Shown here: positions 28,974 to 38,731 of the stretch, piece after piece | How positions within the stretch are numbered: position 1 is the stretch's first letter | How the letters are laid out: each line of letters starts with the position of its first letter | Source of the DNA: Bifidobacterium dentium JCM 1195 = DSM 20436 | GTDB lineage: Bacteria > Actinomycetota > Actinomycetes > Actinomycetales > Bifidobacteriaceae | Reading direction: 5' to 3' | Assembly: GCF_001042595.1 (NCBI RefSeq) | Contig: NZ_AP012326.1 | Location: forward strand, 992,001-1,056,000 | DNA length: 64,000 nucleotides | Notes under the pieces: generated by a model | Databases searched by the model: none | The model's input: only the letters and a program-made list of their open reading frames with translations | What the model was told of the DNA's origin: nothing | Translations under genes and position numbers: made by a program

Positions 28974-29045
28974 GGCAAAAGTGTAAGCACGATTGGTCGA
29001 AAAATGGCTTCGTGTCGCGCTTTATTTTCATTTTTTCGCTGGTTT

Positions 29046-29074
29046 TTGGACAAGTCCATGCCGGATGGCACAAT
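29046..29074 (+). promoter_or_regulatory. Putative carD promoter
   Basis: TTGGAC (29046-29051), 17-bp spacer, CACAAT (29069-29074), in the gap between divergent glgB and carD. Confidence 0.45.
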
Positions 29075-29110
29075 AATTCGGGTTTTGTGTAAGCTTTTCA
29101 CGGAGGATTC

Positions 29111-29707
29111 ATGGGTTACAAGGTCGGCGACATGGTCGTCTATCCACGTCACGGCGCTGCGAAGGTGGAGGCCATAACCGAGCGGACGGTCAAGGGGGTT
29201 ACCCGTGAATACCTGCAGCTGTCGGTATTGTCGTCTGACGGTTTGGTCATCAATGTTCCGGTGGACAACGCCAAAAAAGTCGGCGTGCGCGACATCGTCG
29301 ATGCCAACGAGGTGGCGAAGGTCTTTGAGATCCTGCGCACTCCGATCATCGAAAAGGAAATGAACTGGTCCCGTCGTTACAAGCTGAACGTCGAGAAGAT
29401 CGCCACCGGTGACGTCAACAAGATCGCCGAAGTGGTGCGTGATCTGGCGCAGCGGGACGTGGATGAGCATGGTCTGTCCGCCGGTGAGAAGCGTATGCTT
29501 ACGAAAGCCCGTAGCATCCTCACCTCCGAGATCTCATTATCTGAGCATCTCGAGGAAGGCGAGGCCCAACGCCTGCTTGACGTGAATCTGGGGTACGAAG
29601 CTCCGCAGCCAGGAGACGACCAGCATCACACCGAAGCCCCGCAGGAGGCCGCGATGGATACGTTGGCCCGTGTTGAGGCCGAAGGCAAGAAGTCCAAGAA
29701 GAAGTAA
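29111..29707 (+). CDS. carD: CarD family transcriptional regulator
   Basis: RNA polymerase-binding protein that stabilises open promoter complexes, notably at rRNA promoters. It has 198 residues. An N-terminal Tudor-like polymerase interaction domain (MGYKVGDMVVYPRHGAAKVE) is followed by a helical DNA-binding domain with the conserved tryptophan region (EMNWSRRYKLNVEKI), then an acidic and lysine-rich tail of about 40 residues, longer than in mycobacterial CarD (about 162). The ribosome binding site is CGGAGGA. ispF follows 9 bp later; the ispD gene often found between carD and ispF is absent here. Confidence 0.96.
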   Translation: MGYKVGDMVVYPRHGAAKVEAITERTVKGVTREYLQLSVLSSDGLVINVPVDNAKKVGVRDIVDANEVAKVFEILRTPIIEKEMNWSRRYKLNVEKIATGDVNKIAEVVRDLAQRDVDEHGLSAGEKRMLTKARSILTSEISLSEHLEEGEAQRLLDVNLGYEAPQPGDDQHHTEAPQEAAMDTLARVEAEGKKSKKK

Positions 29708-29716
29708 GGCTCTCTG

Positions 29717-30193
29717 ATGCGCATCGGTCAAGGTTTCGACGCCCATCGATTCGCTGATTCCAATGCAGGCAGGCCGTTATGGCTTGCCTGTTTGCATTGG
29801 GAGGGTGATGGCATAGCGGGTGATTCCGATGGTGACGTCGTCGCACATGCGCTGATCGACGCATTGCTGGCAGCCGCGCACCTTGGTGATATCGGAACGT
29901 TGTTCGGCGTGGGCGAAAATTCCGACGGTGCCGGCAAACATGGTGCCGAAATGCTGCGTACCGCTGTCGGCTATCTGAAGGACCATGGTATGCGGCCGAT
30001 AAGTGCCAGCGTGGTAATCATCGCCAATCGCCCGAAGATCGGCACGCGTCGCATGGAGGCGGAAGCGGTGTTGTCTGCAGCGATCGGTTGCGAGGTGTCG
30101 GTGACGGCCACCACTACGGATGGCATGGGATTCACCGGTTCGGGGGAGGGCGTAGCCGCCATCGCCAACGCCCTTGTGGAACCGGTGGAGTAG
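29717..30193 (+). CDS. ispF: 2-C-methyl-D-erythritol 2,4-cyclodiphosphate synthase
   Basis: Fifth enzyme of the MEP isoprenoid pathway, which forms the cyclic diphosphate and releases CMP. It has 158 residues, the normal size. The metal site DxH motif is in RIGQGFDAHRF and its third ligand in DGDVVAHALIDALLAAAHLGD. The C-terminal ATTTDGMGFTGSGEG is the nucleotide-binding segment. It is co-directional with carD, 9 bp apart. It converges with the metal transporter genes, whose nearest stop lies only 2 bp away. Confidence 0.96.
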   Translation: MRIGQGFDAHRFADSNAGRPLWLACLHWEGDGIAGDSDGDVVAHALIDALLAAAHLGDIGTLFGVGENSDGAGKHGAEMLRTAVGYLKDHGMRPISASVVIIANRPKIGTRRMEAEAVLSAAIGCEVSVTATTTDGMGFTGSGEGVAAIANALVEPVE

Positions 30194-30195
30194 GG

Positions 30196-31032
30196 CTATC
30201 TTCTATTCAGCGCACCCACTGCCTTGGTAATGGCCCAGAACAAGGTGGAGATGGTCACGATGATGAAGCTCGGGGGAGCTGGGAACATCGCGGACAGGAT
30301 CAAGCCGCCCCAGATGGAGACCAGGCAGATCGCACTGGCGATGACCATCGCTTTGAACGGCGAACCCGCGAGAATGTTCGCGGTCGCGGCAGGGGTGATG
30401 ACCAATGCGAAAATCAGCAACGTACCCACGGCGGGCACGGCGATGGTAATCACGCCGGCCATGATCGCCATGAACGCGATGTTCATCAGGCCGACGGGCA
30501 CGCCCTTGGCCTGAGCCACCTGCTCATCCAATGAGCTGAACAGCAGTGGACGGTAGATGAGCGCCAACACCGCCAACAGCACGATGTCGAAGACGGCGAA
30601 GCCGATGATCTGGCCGGTGGTGATGGTCAGAATCGATCCGAATAGAATCGACTGCATCTGTTGCGAGGCGGAACTTGAGAGTCTGGCAAAAAACAGACCC
30701 ATGCCAGTGGCGAAGGCCAACACAGTGCCGGTGGCGATTTCGCGTTGCGACGCCTTCTTGCCGAGGGCTCCGATGACCAAAGCCCCGCCGAGAGCGAATA
30801 TCCCCATGCCGACGGAGACCGGCAGTCCAATCAATATCGCACCGGTGGCTCCAGGCAGTCCGATATGCGCCAAGGCGTGCGAAGCGAATGTGGAATGGCG
30901 TGCGATGGTGAAGTATCCCATCACACCCGCAGCCAGGGCGATGCACAATCCGGCGAGAAATGCGTTGGCCATGAATGGTGCCGTCAGCGTCGACATCCAG
31001 TCCGGGTCGAATGCGAATGCGGTGTGGCTCAT
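30196..31032 (-). CDS. Metal (Zn/Mn) ABC transporter permease
   Basis: Integral membrane subunit of an ABC-3 family importer, 278 residues with about eight helices. Typical parts are ARHSTFASHALAHIGLPGATG and the cytoplasmic coupling stretch near KASQREIATG. It overlaps the upstream ATPase gene by 4 bp, so the two are translationally coupled. With the ATPase and the lipoprotein at 32057 it forms a complete importer; zinc or manganese is the likely substrate. Confidence 0.93.
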   Translation of the reverse strand: MSHTAFAFDPDWMSTLTAPFMANAFLAGLCIALAAGVMGYFTIARHSTFASHALAHIGLPGATGAILIGLPVSVGMGIFALGGALVIGALGKKASQREIATGTVLAFATGMGLFFARLSSSASQQMQSILFGSILTITTGQIIGFAVFDIVLLAVLALIYRPLLFSSLDEQVAQAKGVPVGLMNIAFMAIMAGVITIAVPAVGTLLIFALVITPAATANILAGSPFKAMVIASAICLVSIWGGLILSAMFPAPPSFIIVTISTLFWAITKAVGALNRR

Positions 31033-31916
31033 GCGTGTTGCCTCTTTCCGGTGTGCTGGTGGAATTGCGCGACCTCTTTGGGATCGTGTGCGTCGACGAT
31101 TGCGTTCCTAGGTTCGTCGTCGCTGGGTGTCACGAACATGTCTCCCTGCGGCGTGGTGACCACCTGCACGGTGGTGCCGTACAAGTGGGTGAGCAGTTCC
31201 GAGTCCAATACCTCGTTCATGCGTGCATAATGCGGGTGTCCGTCAAGCAGATACACGGCACCGGTAAGAATCGGCAACAGCATGTTGAGGTCATGGGCGA
31301 CCACCTGAATGGTCATGCCGAGTTCTCGATTGAGTTTGGCAAGTACATGCACGGTGGCTCGCTGGCTGGCCAGATCGAGGTTGGCGAGCGGCTCGTCGAG
31401 CATCAGTAGCTGCGGGTCGCTCACCAATGCCTGGGCGATGGCCGCACGTTGGCGCAATCCACCCGACAATTCGGAAAGCCGGTATGAGGCCTTGTCGAGA
31501 AGACCGACGAATTCCATGGCTTTGCGGGCCTTCTCACGTTGGGCGCGCGTGACGGGATGAATGCCGAAACGAGTGCCGGTCAAGCCAAGCAATACCGATT
31601 GTTCGGCGGTGAGATTCGACTCGATGTCGACGGCATAGCTTTGCGGTACGTAGCCGATGTGCTGATTCATGGCACCGGCCGGTTTGCCGAGCACCGTGAT
31701 GCTGCCGGCCGTGGTATCGATCAGACCAAGTTCGGCCTTCATCATCGTGGTCTTGCCTGCGCCGTTGGTGCCCACGATGGCGGTGACCGAACCGCTGGGA
31801 ATGCTGAATGAGCCATGCCGCCAGATCACACGTCCGCCACGTTTGACGCAGGCATCCTTGAATACAATCGCGGCTTGCGGTGCCTGCCCGTCGGGAGAGT
31901 CGGTGCCATCGTGCAT
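31029..31916 (-). CDS. Metal (Zn/Mn) ABC transporter ATP-binding protein
   Basis: Energises the importer. It has 295 residues from the ATG at 31916 (AAAGGAG 6 nt upstream). Walker A is VGTNGAGKTTM, the Q-loop YVPQSYAVD, the signature LSGGLRQRAAIAQAL, Walker B LLMLDEP, and the H-loop VVAHDL. The usual proximal glycine of Walker A (GPNGAGKS) is a threonine here but the lysine is kept. A 17-bp palindrome at 31966 lies just upstream and probably binds a metal-dependent repressor. Confidence 0.95.
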   Translation of the reverse strand: MHDGTDSPDGQAPQAAIVFKDACVKRGGRVIWRHGSFSIPSGSVTAIVGTNGAGKTTMMKAELGLIDTTAGSITVLGKPAGAMNQHIGYVPQSYAVDIESNLTAEQSVLLGLTGTRFGIHPVTRAQREKARKAMEFVGLLDKASYRLSELSGGLRQRAAIAQALVSDPQLLMLDEPLANLDLASQRATVHVLAKLNRELGMTIQVVAHDLNMLLPILTGAVYLLDGHPHYARMNEVLDSELLTHLYGTTVQVVTTPQGDMFVTPSDDEPRNAIVDAHDPKEVAQFHQHTGKRQHA

Positions 31917-31965
31917 GAAAAGCTCCTTTATGATGTCGTTTCCGTTCGTATCATGACAAACAGTG

Positions 31966-31982
31966 TTGACAACCATTCTCAA
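31966..31982. promoter_or_regulatory. Probable metalloregulator operator (Zur/Fur/MntR type)
   Basis: TTGACAA-CCA-TTCTCAA is a 17-bp imperfect palindrome (6 of 7 paired positions) 50 bp upstream of the ATPase-permease pair. Read on the reverse strand, a TTGTCA box inside it could serve as -35 with TACGAA downstream. Which metal regulator binds cannot be decided. Confidence 0.45.
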
Positions 31983-32056
31983 TAAGAGGGGGTGTTTCCC
32001 GTAATGATCGCGGGAAGCACCATCCTTAAGGCGAGCCTTGGAATGCGTCTGCGGCG

Positions 32057-33103
32057 TTATTTGCCGGGATCCGGCTGTGACTCCTCCGTCGCATTTTCGG
32101 ATGGCGAGGCCGATTCGGATGATTCGCTCGGCGATGACGTCGCGTTTTCGGAGGAATCGTCTTCGGCATCGGTCGTCGCCATCGTTTCCGTCAGGGATGT
32201 GACCAGCGACAGGATCCAGGAGGTCAGGCTCGACTGATCGGCCGGCATCTGTTCCGTGACGTCGAATACCGGAACGTCGGACTTCTGTGCGGTGCCGGTC
32301 AGCAGATTCGTGGCATCGCTGGCTTCCTGCACGTTGTTGACCAGCAGGTCGACCTGATGCTTTTCCAGCAATTCCTGGAAGGCCTGTAGATCGGCCGGCG
32401 CCGGTTCCGCGTCGGAGGCGGCCGATTGCGCATATCCTTCGGGGGTCTTGTCATCAAAGCCCATATCGCTCAGCAGATAGTATGCGACCGCTTCGGTGGC
32501 CGCATATGTGGCGCCTTTATGCGTGCTGCTGAAGGTTTTCATCGCCTTCTCGACCTTGCTCTCCCGTTTGTTCCACGCGGAAAGCTTGCCTGCGAAGTAT
32601 TTCTTCCGTGCCGGCATGATGCGGCTGTAGGTGTCGGCCAGCTCCTTGGCCATGGCGTTGCGGGCGTCGTTGGAGAACCACAGGTGAGGATTGTCCCCCT
32701 CCATGGCTCCGACCATTTGCGCCGCAGATACGCTGACGGTGCCCTTCGTCAGATTCTTCGTGGCCCAGGCGTCATAGCCGGCTCCGTTGGAGACGACGAC
32801 CTGTGCCTTCTGAAGAGCGGCGACATCGGCGGTCTTGGGCTCGAAATCATGGGCGTCCACGGAGGTCGAGTTCAGAATGGAAGTCACCTTCACATAGGTT
32901 CCGCCGATCTGCTCCGCAAGGGAGCCCCATTGATTGACCGATGCGACTACGGTGATGGGGGAGGTCTGCTCGCTCGTCGAAGCCGAAGCGGTCGGTCGCT
33001 CGTCCGGCGAATCGTGGCCGAAGCAGGCGGTGGCGCCGAACACCATGCACATGACGATGCCGGCGGCAACGGTACGTAGGAGGGAACGCTGATGCAGACG
33101 CAT
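32057..33103 (-). CDS. Metal (Zn/Mn)-binding lipoprotein of ABC importer
   Basis: Solute-binding protein of the cluster A-I (ZnuA/PsaA) type. It has 348 residues from the ATG at 33103, with AGGAAGAAGG upstream. A lipoprotein signal with lipobox VFGATAC ends near residue 24. Metal ligands are visible as histidines in SVDAHDFEPKTAD and GDNPHLWFSND, and a glutamate in ATEAVAYYLLSDMG. His-His-Glu is closer to the manganese-type site than the three-histidine ZnuA site, so Mn and Zn are both possible. The C-terminus is an acidic Ser/Glu/Pro tail instead of the usual His-rich loop. Confidence 0.92.
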   Translation of the reverse strand: MRLHQRSLLRTVAAGIVMCMVFGATACFGHDSPDERPTASASTSEQTSPITVVASVNQWGSLAEQIGGTYVKVTSILNSTSVDAHDFEPKTADVAALQKAQVVVSNGAGYDAWATKNLTKGTVSVSAAQMVGAMEGDNPHLWFSNDARNAMAKELADTYSRIMPARKKYFAGKLSAWNKRESKVEKAMKTFSSTHKGATYAATEAVAYYLLSDMGFDDKTPEGYAQSAASDAEPAPADLQAFQELLEKHQVDLLVNNVQEASDATNLLTGTAQKSDVPVFDVTEQMPADQSSLTSWILSLVTSLTETMATTDAEDDSSENATSSPSESSESASPSENATEESQPDPGK

Positions 33104-33244
33104 GCTGGAATGCCTTCTTCCTAAAATCATCCCGGTCGTGTTCGTCTCGCGAACGTGCGCACGACTTCCGACTGAAACCAAGATAGCCTACGATACATGC
33201 AAACGCCAATAGGCCAAGGTCATCTACACGAAGGGAACGCCCGT

Positions 33245-34120
33245 ATGGCAACGAAAATCGACGGCAAGATGATATCCGCACGCATCAAGGAGGACCTTGC
33301 TCGGCGGGTCGCCGCATTGAAGCAGCGGGGCGTCGAACCGGGATTGGGGACCATTCTGGTCGGTTCCGACCCGGGTTCGGTCAAATACGTCGCCGGCAAG
33401 CATGCCGACTGCGCCGAGATCGGCGTGACGTCCATCAAGCGCGAATTGCCTGCGGATGCCACCTTCGATCAGATTGCGGCGGCGGTGAATGAACTGAACG
33501 CCGACCCCGCCTGCACCGGCTACATCGTGCAGTTGCCGTTGCCGAAAGGCATTGACGAAAACGCCGTCATCGACCTGATCGATCCGAAAAAGGACGCGGA
33601 CGGCATGCATCCCTACAATCTGGGCGAGCTGGTGTTGCATCCCCGTGGCGAGATCGCCACGCCGTTGCCGTGCACGCCACGTGGCGTCATCGAACTGCTT
33701 GGAGCCTATGACATCGATCTGAATGGCAAGGAGGTATGCGTGCTTGGGCGCGGCATCACCATCGGCCGCACCATTGGACTGATGCTCACGCGCAAGGAAG
33801 TCAATGCCACGGTCACGCTATGCCATACCGGTACCAAGGACGTGCGAGACCACATGCGTCGCGCCGATGTGATCGTGGCCGCGATGGGTTCCGCCGCGTT
33901 CGTCAAACCGGACGACATCAAGGAAGGGGCGGTGCTTGTCGATGTTGGCGTCTCCCGAGTATTCGATGAGGAGGCCGGCCGTTACCGTGTCAGGGGTGAT
34001 ATCGACAAAGCCTGTTACGAGAAGGCCTCGGCCTATACGCCGAATCCAGGGGGAGTGGGTCCGATGACCCGTGCCATGCTGCTGGAGAACGTGGTCGAAA
34101 TGGCCGAACGCCGGCACTGA
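33245..34120 (+). CDS. folD: Bifunctional methylenetetrahydrofolate dehydrogenase/cyclohydrolase
   Basis: Interconverts 5,10-methylene-, 5,10-methenyl- and 10-formyl-tetrahydrofolate with NADP. It has 291 residues from the ATG at 33245 (GAAGGGAA upstream); the frame from 33197 lacks a ribosome binding site. Signature parts are [15 protein letters not shown] with the catalytic lysine, [25 protein letters not shown] (nucleotide binding) and [16 protein letters not shown]. Transcribed divergently from the metal lipoprotein gene. Confidence 0.96.
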   Translation: MATKIDGKMISARIKEDLARRVAALKQRGVEPGLGTILVGSDPGSVKYVAGKHADCAEIGVTSIKRELPADATFDQIAAAVNELNADPACTGYIVQLPLPKGIDENAVIDLIDPKKDADGMHPYNLGELVLHPRGEIATPLPCTPRGVIELLGAYDIDLNGKEVCVLGRGITIGRTIGLMLTRKEVNATVTLCHTGTKDVRDHMRRADVIVAAMGSAAFVKPDDIKEGAVLVDVGVSRVFDEEAGRYRVRGDIDKACYEKASAYTPNPGGVGPMTRAMLLENVVEMAERRH

Positions 34121-34275
34121 GAGAGCAAGCCGATTATTTCGGGCGTGTCGCGTGAAGATTCCGCTCGTTTTTGTGCACGGTCTCCTGTAGACTTAAGTTT
34201 TGTGTGTGCTGTACGCGCACCCGGTATAACTGAAGAACGATTTTATCCATCCACTATTTGTAAGAAACCAAATTA

Positions 34276-35748
34276 ATGGCAGAGAACAATAACGAAGTCG
34301 CCAAGGTCGCCATCAACGACATCGGCACCGAAGAGGACTTCATCAAGGCAGTCGATTCCACCATCAAGAACTTCGATGATGGTGATCTGGTCGAAGGTAC
34401 CGTCGTCAAGGTCGATCACGACGAGGTGCTGCTCGACATCGGCTACAAGACCGAGGGCGTCATTCCCTCCCGTGAGCTTTCCATCAAGAAGGACGTTGAT
34501 CCTGACGAAGTCGTCGAGGTCGGCGACACCATCGAGGCTCTTGTCGTCACCAAGGAAGACAAGGAAGGCCGTCTGATCCTGTCCAAGAAGCGTGCACAGT
34601 ACGAGCGCGCCTGGGGCGATATCGAGAAGATCAAGGAAGCCGATGGCGTTGTCGAAGGTACCGTCATCGAAGCCGTCAAGGGCGGCCTTATCGTCGACAT
34701 CGGCCTGCGTGGCTTCCTGCCGGCATCGCTGGTCGAAATGCGTCGCGTGCGCGACCTGTCCCCGTACATTGGCCAGAAGATCAAGGCCAAGATTCTCGAG
34801 CTCGACAAGAACCGCAACAACGTGGTCCTTTCCCGTCGTCAGTACCTCGAAGAGACCCAGTCCGAAGTGCGTGAGACCTTCCTGTCTCAGCTCAAGAAGG
34901 GCCAGATTCGTGAAGGCGTCGTGTCCTCCATCGTCAACTTCGGCGCATTCGTCGATCTGGGCGGCGTTGACGGCCTGATTCACGTTTCCGAGCTGTCCTG
35001 GAAGCACATCGACCACCCGTCCGAGGTCGTCAAGGTCGGCGATAAGGTCACCGTCGAGGTGCTCGACGTCGATCTCGACCGTGAGCGCATCTCCCTGTCC
35101 CTCAAGGCCACCCAGGAAGATCCGTGGCAGCGCTTCGCTCGCACCCACGTTCCTGGCCAGATCGTCAAGGGCAAGGTCACCAAGATCGTTCAGTTCGGTG
35201 TCTTCATCTCCGTCGAAGACGGCATCGAAGGCCTCGTGCACATCTCCGAGCTGGCCAACCGCCACGTGGAGAACCCGGAGACCGTCGTCAAGCCGGGCGA
35301 AGAGGTCTTCGTCAAGGTGATCGACGTCGATCTTGATCGTCGCCGCATCTCCCTGTCCCTCAAGCAGGCCAACGACTCCGTCGATCCGGCTTCCGAGGAC
35401 TTCGATCCGGCTCTGTACGGCATGCCGGCAGAGTACGACGAGCAGGGCAACTACAAGTATCCGGAAGGCTTCGACCCGGCAACCAACGAGTGGATCGCTG
35501 GTTACGAGAAGCAGCGTGAGGAGTGGGAGGCCCAGTACGCGGCAGCCCACGACCTGTGGGAGCAGCACAAGGAGTTCGTCGCCAAGGAACTCGAGAACGC
35601 AGCCGCTTCCGCCGCCGAGGACGGCCAGGCTCCGAAGGAAGAGAAGGTCGAAGAGGTGTCCAACTACTCCTCCGAGAACACTTCCGCCGGTACCCTTGCC
35701 GACTCCGACCAGCTCGCCGCTCTGCGCGACCAGCTGCTCGGCAAGTGA
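34276..35748 (+). CDS. rpsA: 30S ribosomal protein S1
   Basis: RNA-binding ribosomal protein that recruits mRNA. It has 490 residues with four S1 (OB-fold) domains at about 34-105, 120-186, 205-275 and 292-362, the usual actinobacterial layout, followed by an acidic C-terminal tail of about 120 residues. Repeated signatures such as GVVSSIVNFGAFVDLGGVDG and GLVHISEL mark the domains. The start ATG has no Shine-Dalgarno sequence (TTTGTAAGAAACCAAATTA precedes it), as in other rpsA genes. Extreme codon bias indicates high expression. A possible promoter is TTGTGT (34200) and TATAAC (34225). Confidence 0.98.
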   Translation: MAENNNEVAKVAINDIGTEEDFIKAVDSTIKNFDDGDLVEGTVVKVDHDEVLLDIGYKTEGVIPSRELSIKKDVDPDEVVEVGDTIEALVVTKEDKEGRLILSKKRAQYERAWGDIEKIKEADGVVEGTVIEAVKGGLIVDIGLRGFLPASLVEMRRVRDLSPYIGQKIKAKILELDKNRNNVVLSRRQYLEETQSEVRETFLSQLKKGQIREGVVSSIVNFGAFVDLGGVDGLIHVSELSWKHIDHPSEVVKVGDKVTVEVLDVDLDRERISLSLKATQEDPWQRFARTHVPGQIVKGKVTKIVQFGVFISVEDGIEGLVHISELANRHVENPETVVKPGEEVFVKVIDVDLDRRRISLSLKQANDSVDPASEDFDPALYGMPAEYDEQGNYKYPEGFDPATNEWIAGYEKQREEWEAQYAAAHDLWEQHKEFVAKELENAAASAAEDGQAPKEEKVEEVSNYSSENTSAGTLADSDQLAALRDQLLGK

Positions 35749-35788
35749 TTGGCCTGTGCTGACGGGCAACCGTTAGGCAGATGACTTC

Positions 35789-35819
35789 AAACCCCGTACC
35801 TATGTGGTGCGGGGTTTTT
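35789..35819 (+). terminator. Intrinsic terminator after rpsA
   Basis: AAACCCCGTAC and GTGCGGGGTTTTT form a stem followed by a T-run, about 40 bp after the rpsA stop. Confidence 0.9.
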
Positions 35820-35942
35820 CGCTGCCATAATCTTCTTCCCGTCACTCCGATGGATATCATGCATACCTTCCATCGCCGTGAGCGGAGCATGTTGAGCCCG
35901 GAGCATTGCACCGCCTTGCCGGTGTCCGTTCGACTCGGCACA

Positions 35943-36575
35943 ATGACAGATGTGACGATTCGAATTGGTCTGACTGGCGGCATCGCAGCCGGCAAAAGTA
36001 CGGTATCCGCCCATCTGTGCGATCTTGGTGCGTTCGTCATTGATTATGACGAGCTGGCTCGTGAGGTGGTTGCCCCGGGAAGCGAGGGGCTGCGTCGAAT
36101 CGTTGATTCTTTCGGTGCGGATGCGCTGGATGAGCGGGGCGAGCTGAATCGTGCGTGGATGGCGGAACAAGTGTTTTCAGGCCAGACTTCGGCGGGGATG
36201 CGGAAACGGCTCGACGACATCGAACATCCGCTGATCTATCAGTTGGCGTTGCGCAGGGAGCGTGAGGCAATGGCGGCGAACCCGCAGGCCGTGATCGTGC
36301 ATGATGTTCCGCTGTTGGCTGAGGTCATCGACGACATGCCGGTGCGTTTCGACCATATCGTCACCGTCGAGGCGCCGGAGGATATGCGTGTGAGACGGAT
36401 GATGGCGACCCGGAACATGAGCGAGGAACAGGCCTGGGCGCGTGTCGGCCATCAATCCTCGGCACAGGAACGCATGGCCATCGCCGATGTGGTCATCGAC
36501 GCCACACATAATATAGAACGTATGTTCGAAGATGTTGATAGACTGTACGCACAGTGGCGCTTGGAAGCAAGGTGA
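35943..36575 (+). CDS. coaE: Dephospho-CoA kinase
   Basis: Last step of coenzyme A synthesis: phosphorylates the ribose 3'-OH of dephospho-CoA. It has 210 residues from the ATG at 35943. P-loop [27 protein letters not shown] and the LID region with [16 protein letters not shown] are visible. The frame from 35781 would overlap the rpsA terminator, so the shorter start is preferred although its ribosome binding site is poor. It sits 5 bp before uvrB, consistent with one transcript. Confidence 0.95.
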   Translation: MTDVTIRIGLTGGIAAGKSTVSAHLCDLGAFVIDYDELAREVVAPGSEGLRRIVDSFGADALDERGELNRAWMAEQVFSGQTSAGMRKRLDDIEHPLIYQLALRREREAMAANPQAVIVHDVPLLAEVIDDMPVRFDHIVTVEAPEDMRVRRMMATRNMSEEQAWARVGHQSSAQERMAIADVVIDATHNIERMFEDVDRLYAQWRLEAR

Positions 36576-36580
36576 TCGGC

Positions 36581-38692
36581 ATGGGATTCGAAATCGAACG
36601 TGTAGACAAACCGTTTGTGGTCAAATCACCATATCGGCCGTCAGGAGACCAGCCGAAGGCCATTGAGGAGCTGGCCACCCGTATCGAAAACGGTGAGAAC
36701 GATGTGGTGCTTATGGGCGCTACGGGAACCGGCAAAACGGCTACCACCGCATGGCTGATCGAACGGTTGCAACGCCCGACGCTCATCATCGAGCCGAACA
36801 AGACGCTCGCTGCACAGCTGTGCGCCGAGTTCCGCGAGCTCATGCCCGACAACGCAGTGAGCTATTTCGTCTCCTATTACGACTACTACCAGCCTGAAGC
36901 CTACATTCCACAGACCGACACCTATATTGAAAAGGACTCCAACATCAATGACGATGTGGAGCGGCTGCGTCATGCGGCCACCGCGAACCTGCTGACACGG
37001 CGTGATTGCGTGGTCGTGGCCACCGTCTCCTGCATCTACGGCTTGGGCACCCCGGAAGAGTATGCCGGCCGCATGCTGTTTCTCAAGGAAGGCCAGCAGA
37101 TAGATCGCGACGAGCTGTTGCGCATGTTCGTGTCGATGCAGTACAAGCGTAACGACATCGCCTTCACCCGCGGCACCTTTCGAGTGCGTGGTGACACCGT
37201 CGAAATCATTCCGGTATATGAGGAACTCGCCATCCGCATAGAATTTTTCGGCGATGAAATCGACCATATCTCGACCCTGCATCCCCTGACCGGCGACGTG
37301 ATCGATCACGAGCCGCAGGTGCACATCTTCCCGGCCTCGCATTATGTGGCCGGACCTGAACGCATGGAGCGTGCACTGGCCACCATCAAGGAGGAACTCG
37401 ACCAACGTGTGGCCGAATTGCGTAAGCAGGGCAAGGAACTCGAGGCGCAGCGCCTCACCATGCGCACCACATATGATCTGGAAATGCTCACCCAAGTGGG
37501 TGTATGTTCCGGCGTGGAGAATTATTCCCGTCATTTTGACGGGCGCGAACCCGGTACCCCGCCGCACACCCTGCTCGATTTCTTTCCCGACGACTTCCTG
37601 CTGGTCATCGACGAATCACATGTCACCGTGCCGCAGATCGGTGCCATGTACGAGGGGGATGCCAGCAGAAAACGTACCTTGGTGGAGCACGGCTTCCGTC
37701 TGCCCTCCGCAATGGACAATCGTCCGCTCAAATGGCCGGAATTTCTGCAACGCGTCGGCCAGACCGTATATCTGTCCGCGACGCCGGGCGATTACGAACT
37801 GGGTCTGAGCGATGGTGTGGTGGAACAGATCATCCGTCCGACAGGCCTTGTTGATCCGAAGATCGACGTACGGCCCGTGGAAGGGCAGATCGACGATCTT
37901 CTGGCCGAAATCAAGGATCGTGTCGCCAGGAACGAACGTGCGCTCGTCACCACGCTCACCAAGAAGATGGCCGAGGACCTTACCGATTATCTGTTGGAAC
38001 GCGGCATCAAGGTCGAATACCTGCATTCCGACGTCGATACGTTACGCCGAGTCGAACTGTTGCGTGAACTACGCGAAGGTAAGATCGACGTCATCGTCGG
38101 CATCAATCTGTTGCGGGAAGGCCTCGATCTGCCGGAGGTCTCGCTGGTGGCGATTCTCGATGCCGACAAGGAAGGATTCCTGCGCTCCTATCGTTCGCTG
38201 ATTCAGACCATCGGCCGTGCCGCACGAAATGTGTCCGGCACCGTCATCATGTATGCCGATGACGTCACCGAAGCCATGCACAAGGCCATCGATGAAACCA
38301 ACCGTCGCCGTGACATTCAGATTGCCTACAACAAGGAGCATGGCATCGATCCGAAACCGTTGATCAAAAAGATCAGCGACGTCAACGATATGTTGGCCAA
38401 GGAGGACGTCGATACGCAGACCTTGCTCGGCACCGGCTACCGTAACGCCGACAAGGCGGGCAATTCGCATCTGGGCGTGCCGACCTTCGACAGGAGCGAA
38501 TCCGACAAGCGCCATGAGGAGATACTTAAGGCCGGCCTGCCGGCACAGGATCTCGCCGACCTTATCCGTCAGCTCTCCGACCAGATGCATACGGCGGCCG
38601 AACAACTCCAATTCGAGCTTGCGGCACGTCTGCGTGACGAAATCAGGGATCTGAAGAAGGAGCTGCGGCAGATGACCGAGGCCGGCAAATGA
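36581..38692 (+). CDS. uvrB: Excinuclease ABC subunit B
   Basis: Damage-verification helicase of nucleotide excision repair, which works with UvrA and UvrC. It has 703 residues from the ATG at 36581 (AAGGTGATC upstream; GTG 36554 and 36572 are alternatives). Walker A is [12 protein letters not shown], the beta-hairpin [16 protein letters not shown] is intact, and the helicase motifs include [15 protein letters not shown] and QTIGRAARN. The C-terminal UVR motif that binds UvrC ([12 protein letters not shown]) is complete. It lies in the same window as mfd, but 34 kb away. Confidence 0.97.
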   Translation: MGFEIERVDKPFVVKSPYRPSGDQPKAIEELATRIENGENDVVLMGATGTGKTATTAWLIERLQRPTLIIEPNKTLAAQLCAEFRELMPDNAVSYFVSYYDYYQPEAYIPQTDTYIEKDSNINDDVERLRHAATANLLTRRDCVVVATVSCIYGLGTPEEYAGRMLFLKEGQQIDRDELLRMFVSMQYKRNDIAFTRGTFRVRGDTVEIIPVYEELAIRIEFFGDEIDHISTLHPLTGDVIDHEPQVHIFPASHYVAGPERMERALATIKEELDQRVAELRKQGKELEAQRLTMRTTYDLEMLTQVGVCSGVENYSRHFDGREPGTPPHTLLDFFPDDFLLVIDESHVTVPQIGAMYEGDASRKRTLVEHGFRLPSAMDNRPLKWPEFLQRVGQTVYLSATPGDYELGLSDGVVEQIIRPTGLVDPKIDVRPVEGQIDDLLAEIKDRVARNERALVTTLTKKMAEDLTDYLLERGIKVEYLHSDVDTLRRVELLRELREGKIDVIVGINLLREGLDLPEVSLVAILDADKEGFLRSYRSLIQTIGRAARNVSGTVIMYADDVTEAMHKAIDETNRRRDIQIAYNKEHGIDPKPLIKKISDVNDMLAKEDVDTQTLLGTGYRNADKAGNSHLGVPTFDRSESDKRHEEILKAGLPAQDLADLIRQLSDQMHTAAEQLQFELAARLRDEIRDLKKELRQMTEAGK

Positions 38693-38731
38693 TGTTCGTC
38701 CGGTCATGTGGCTTACGTACCATGGGGAATT

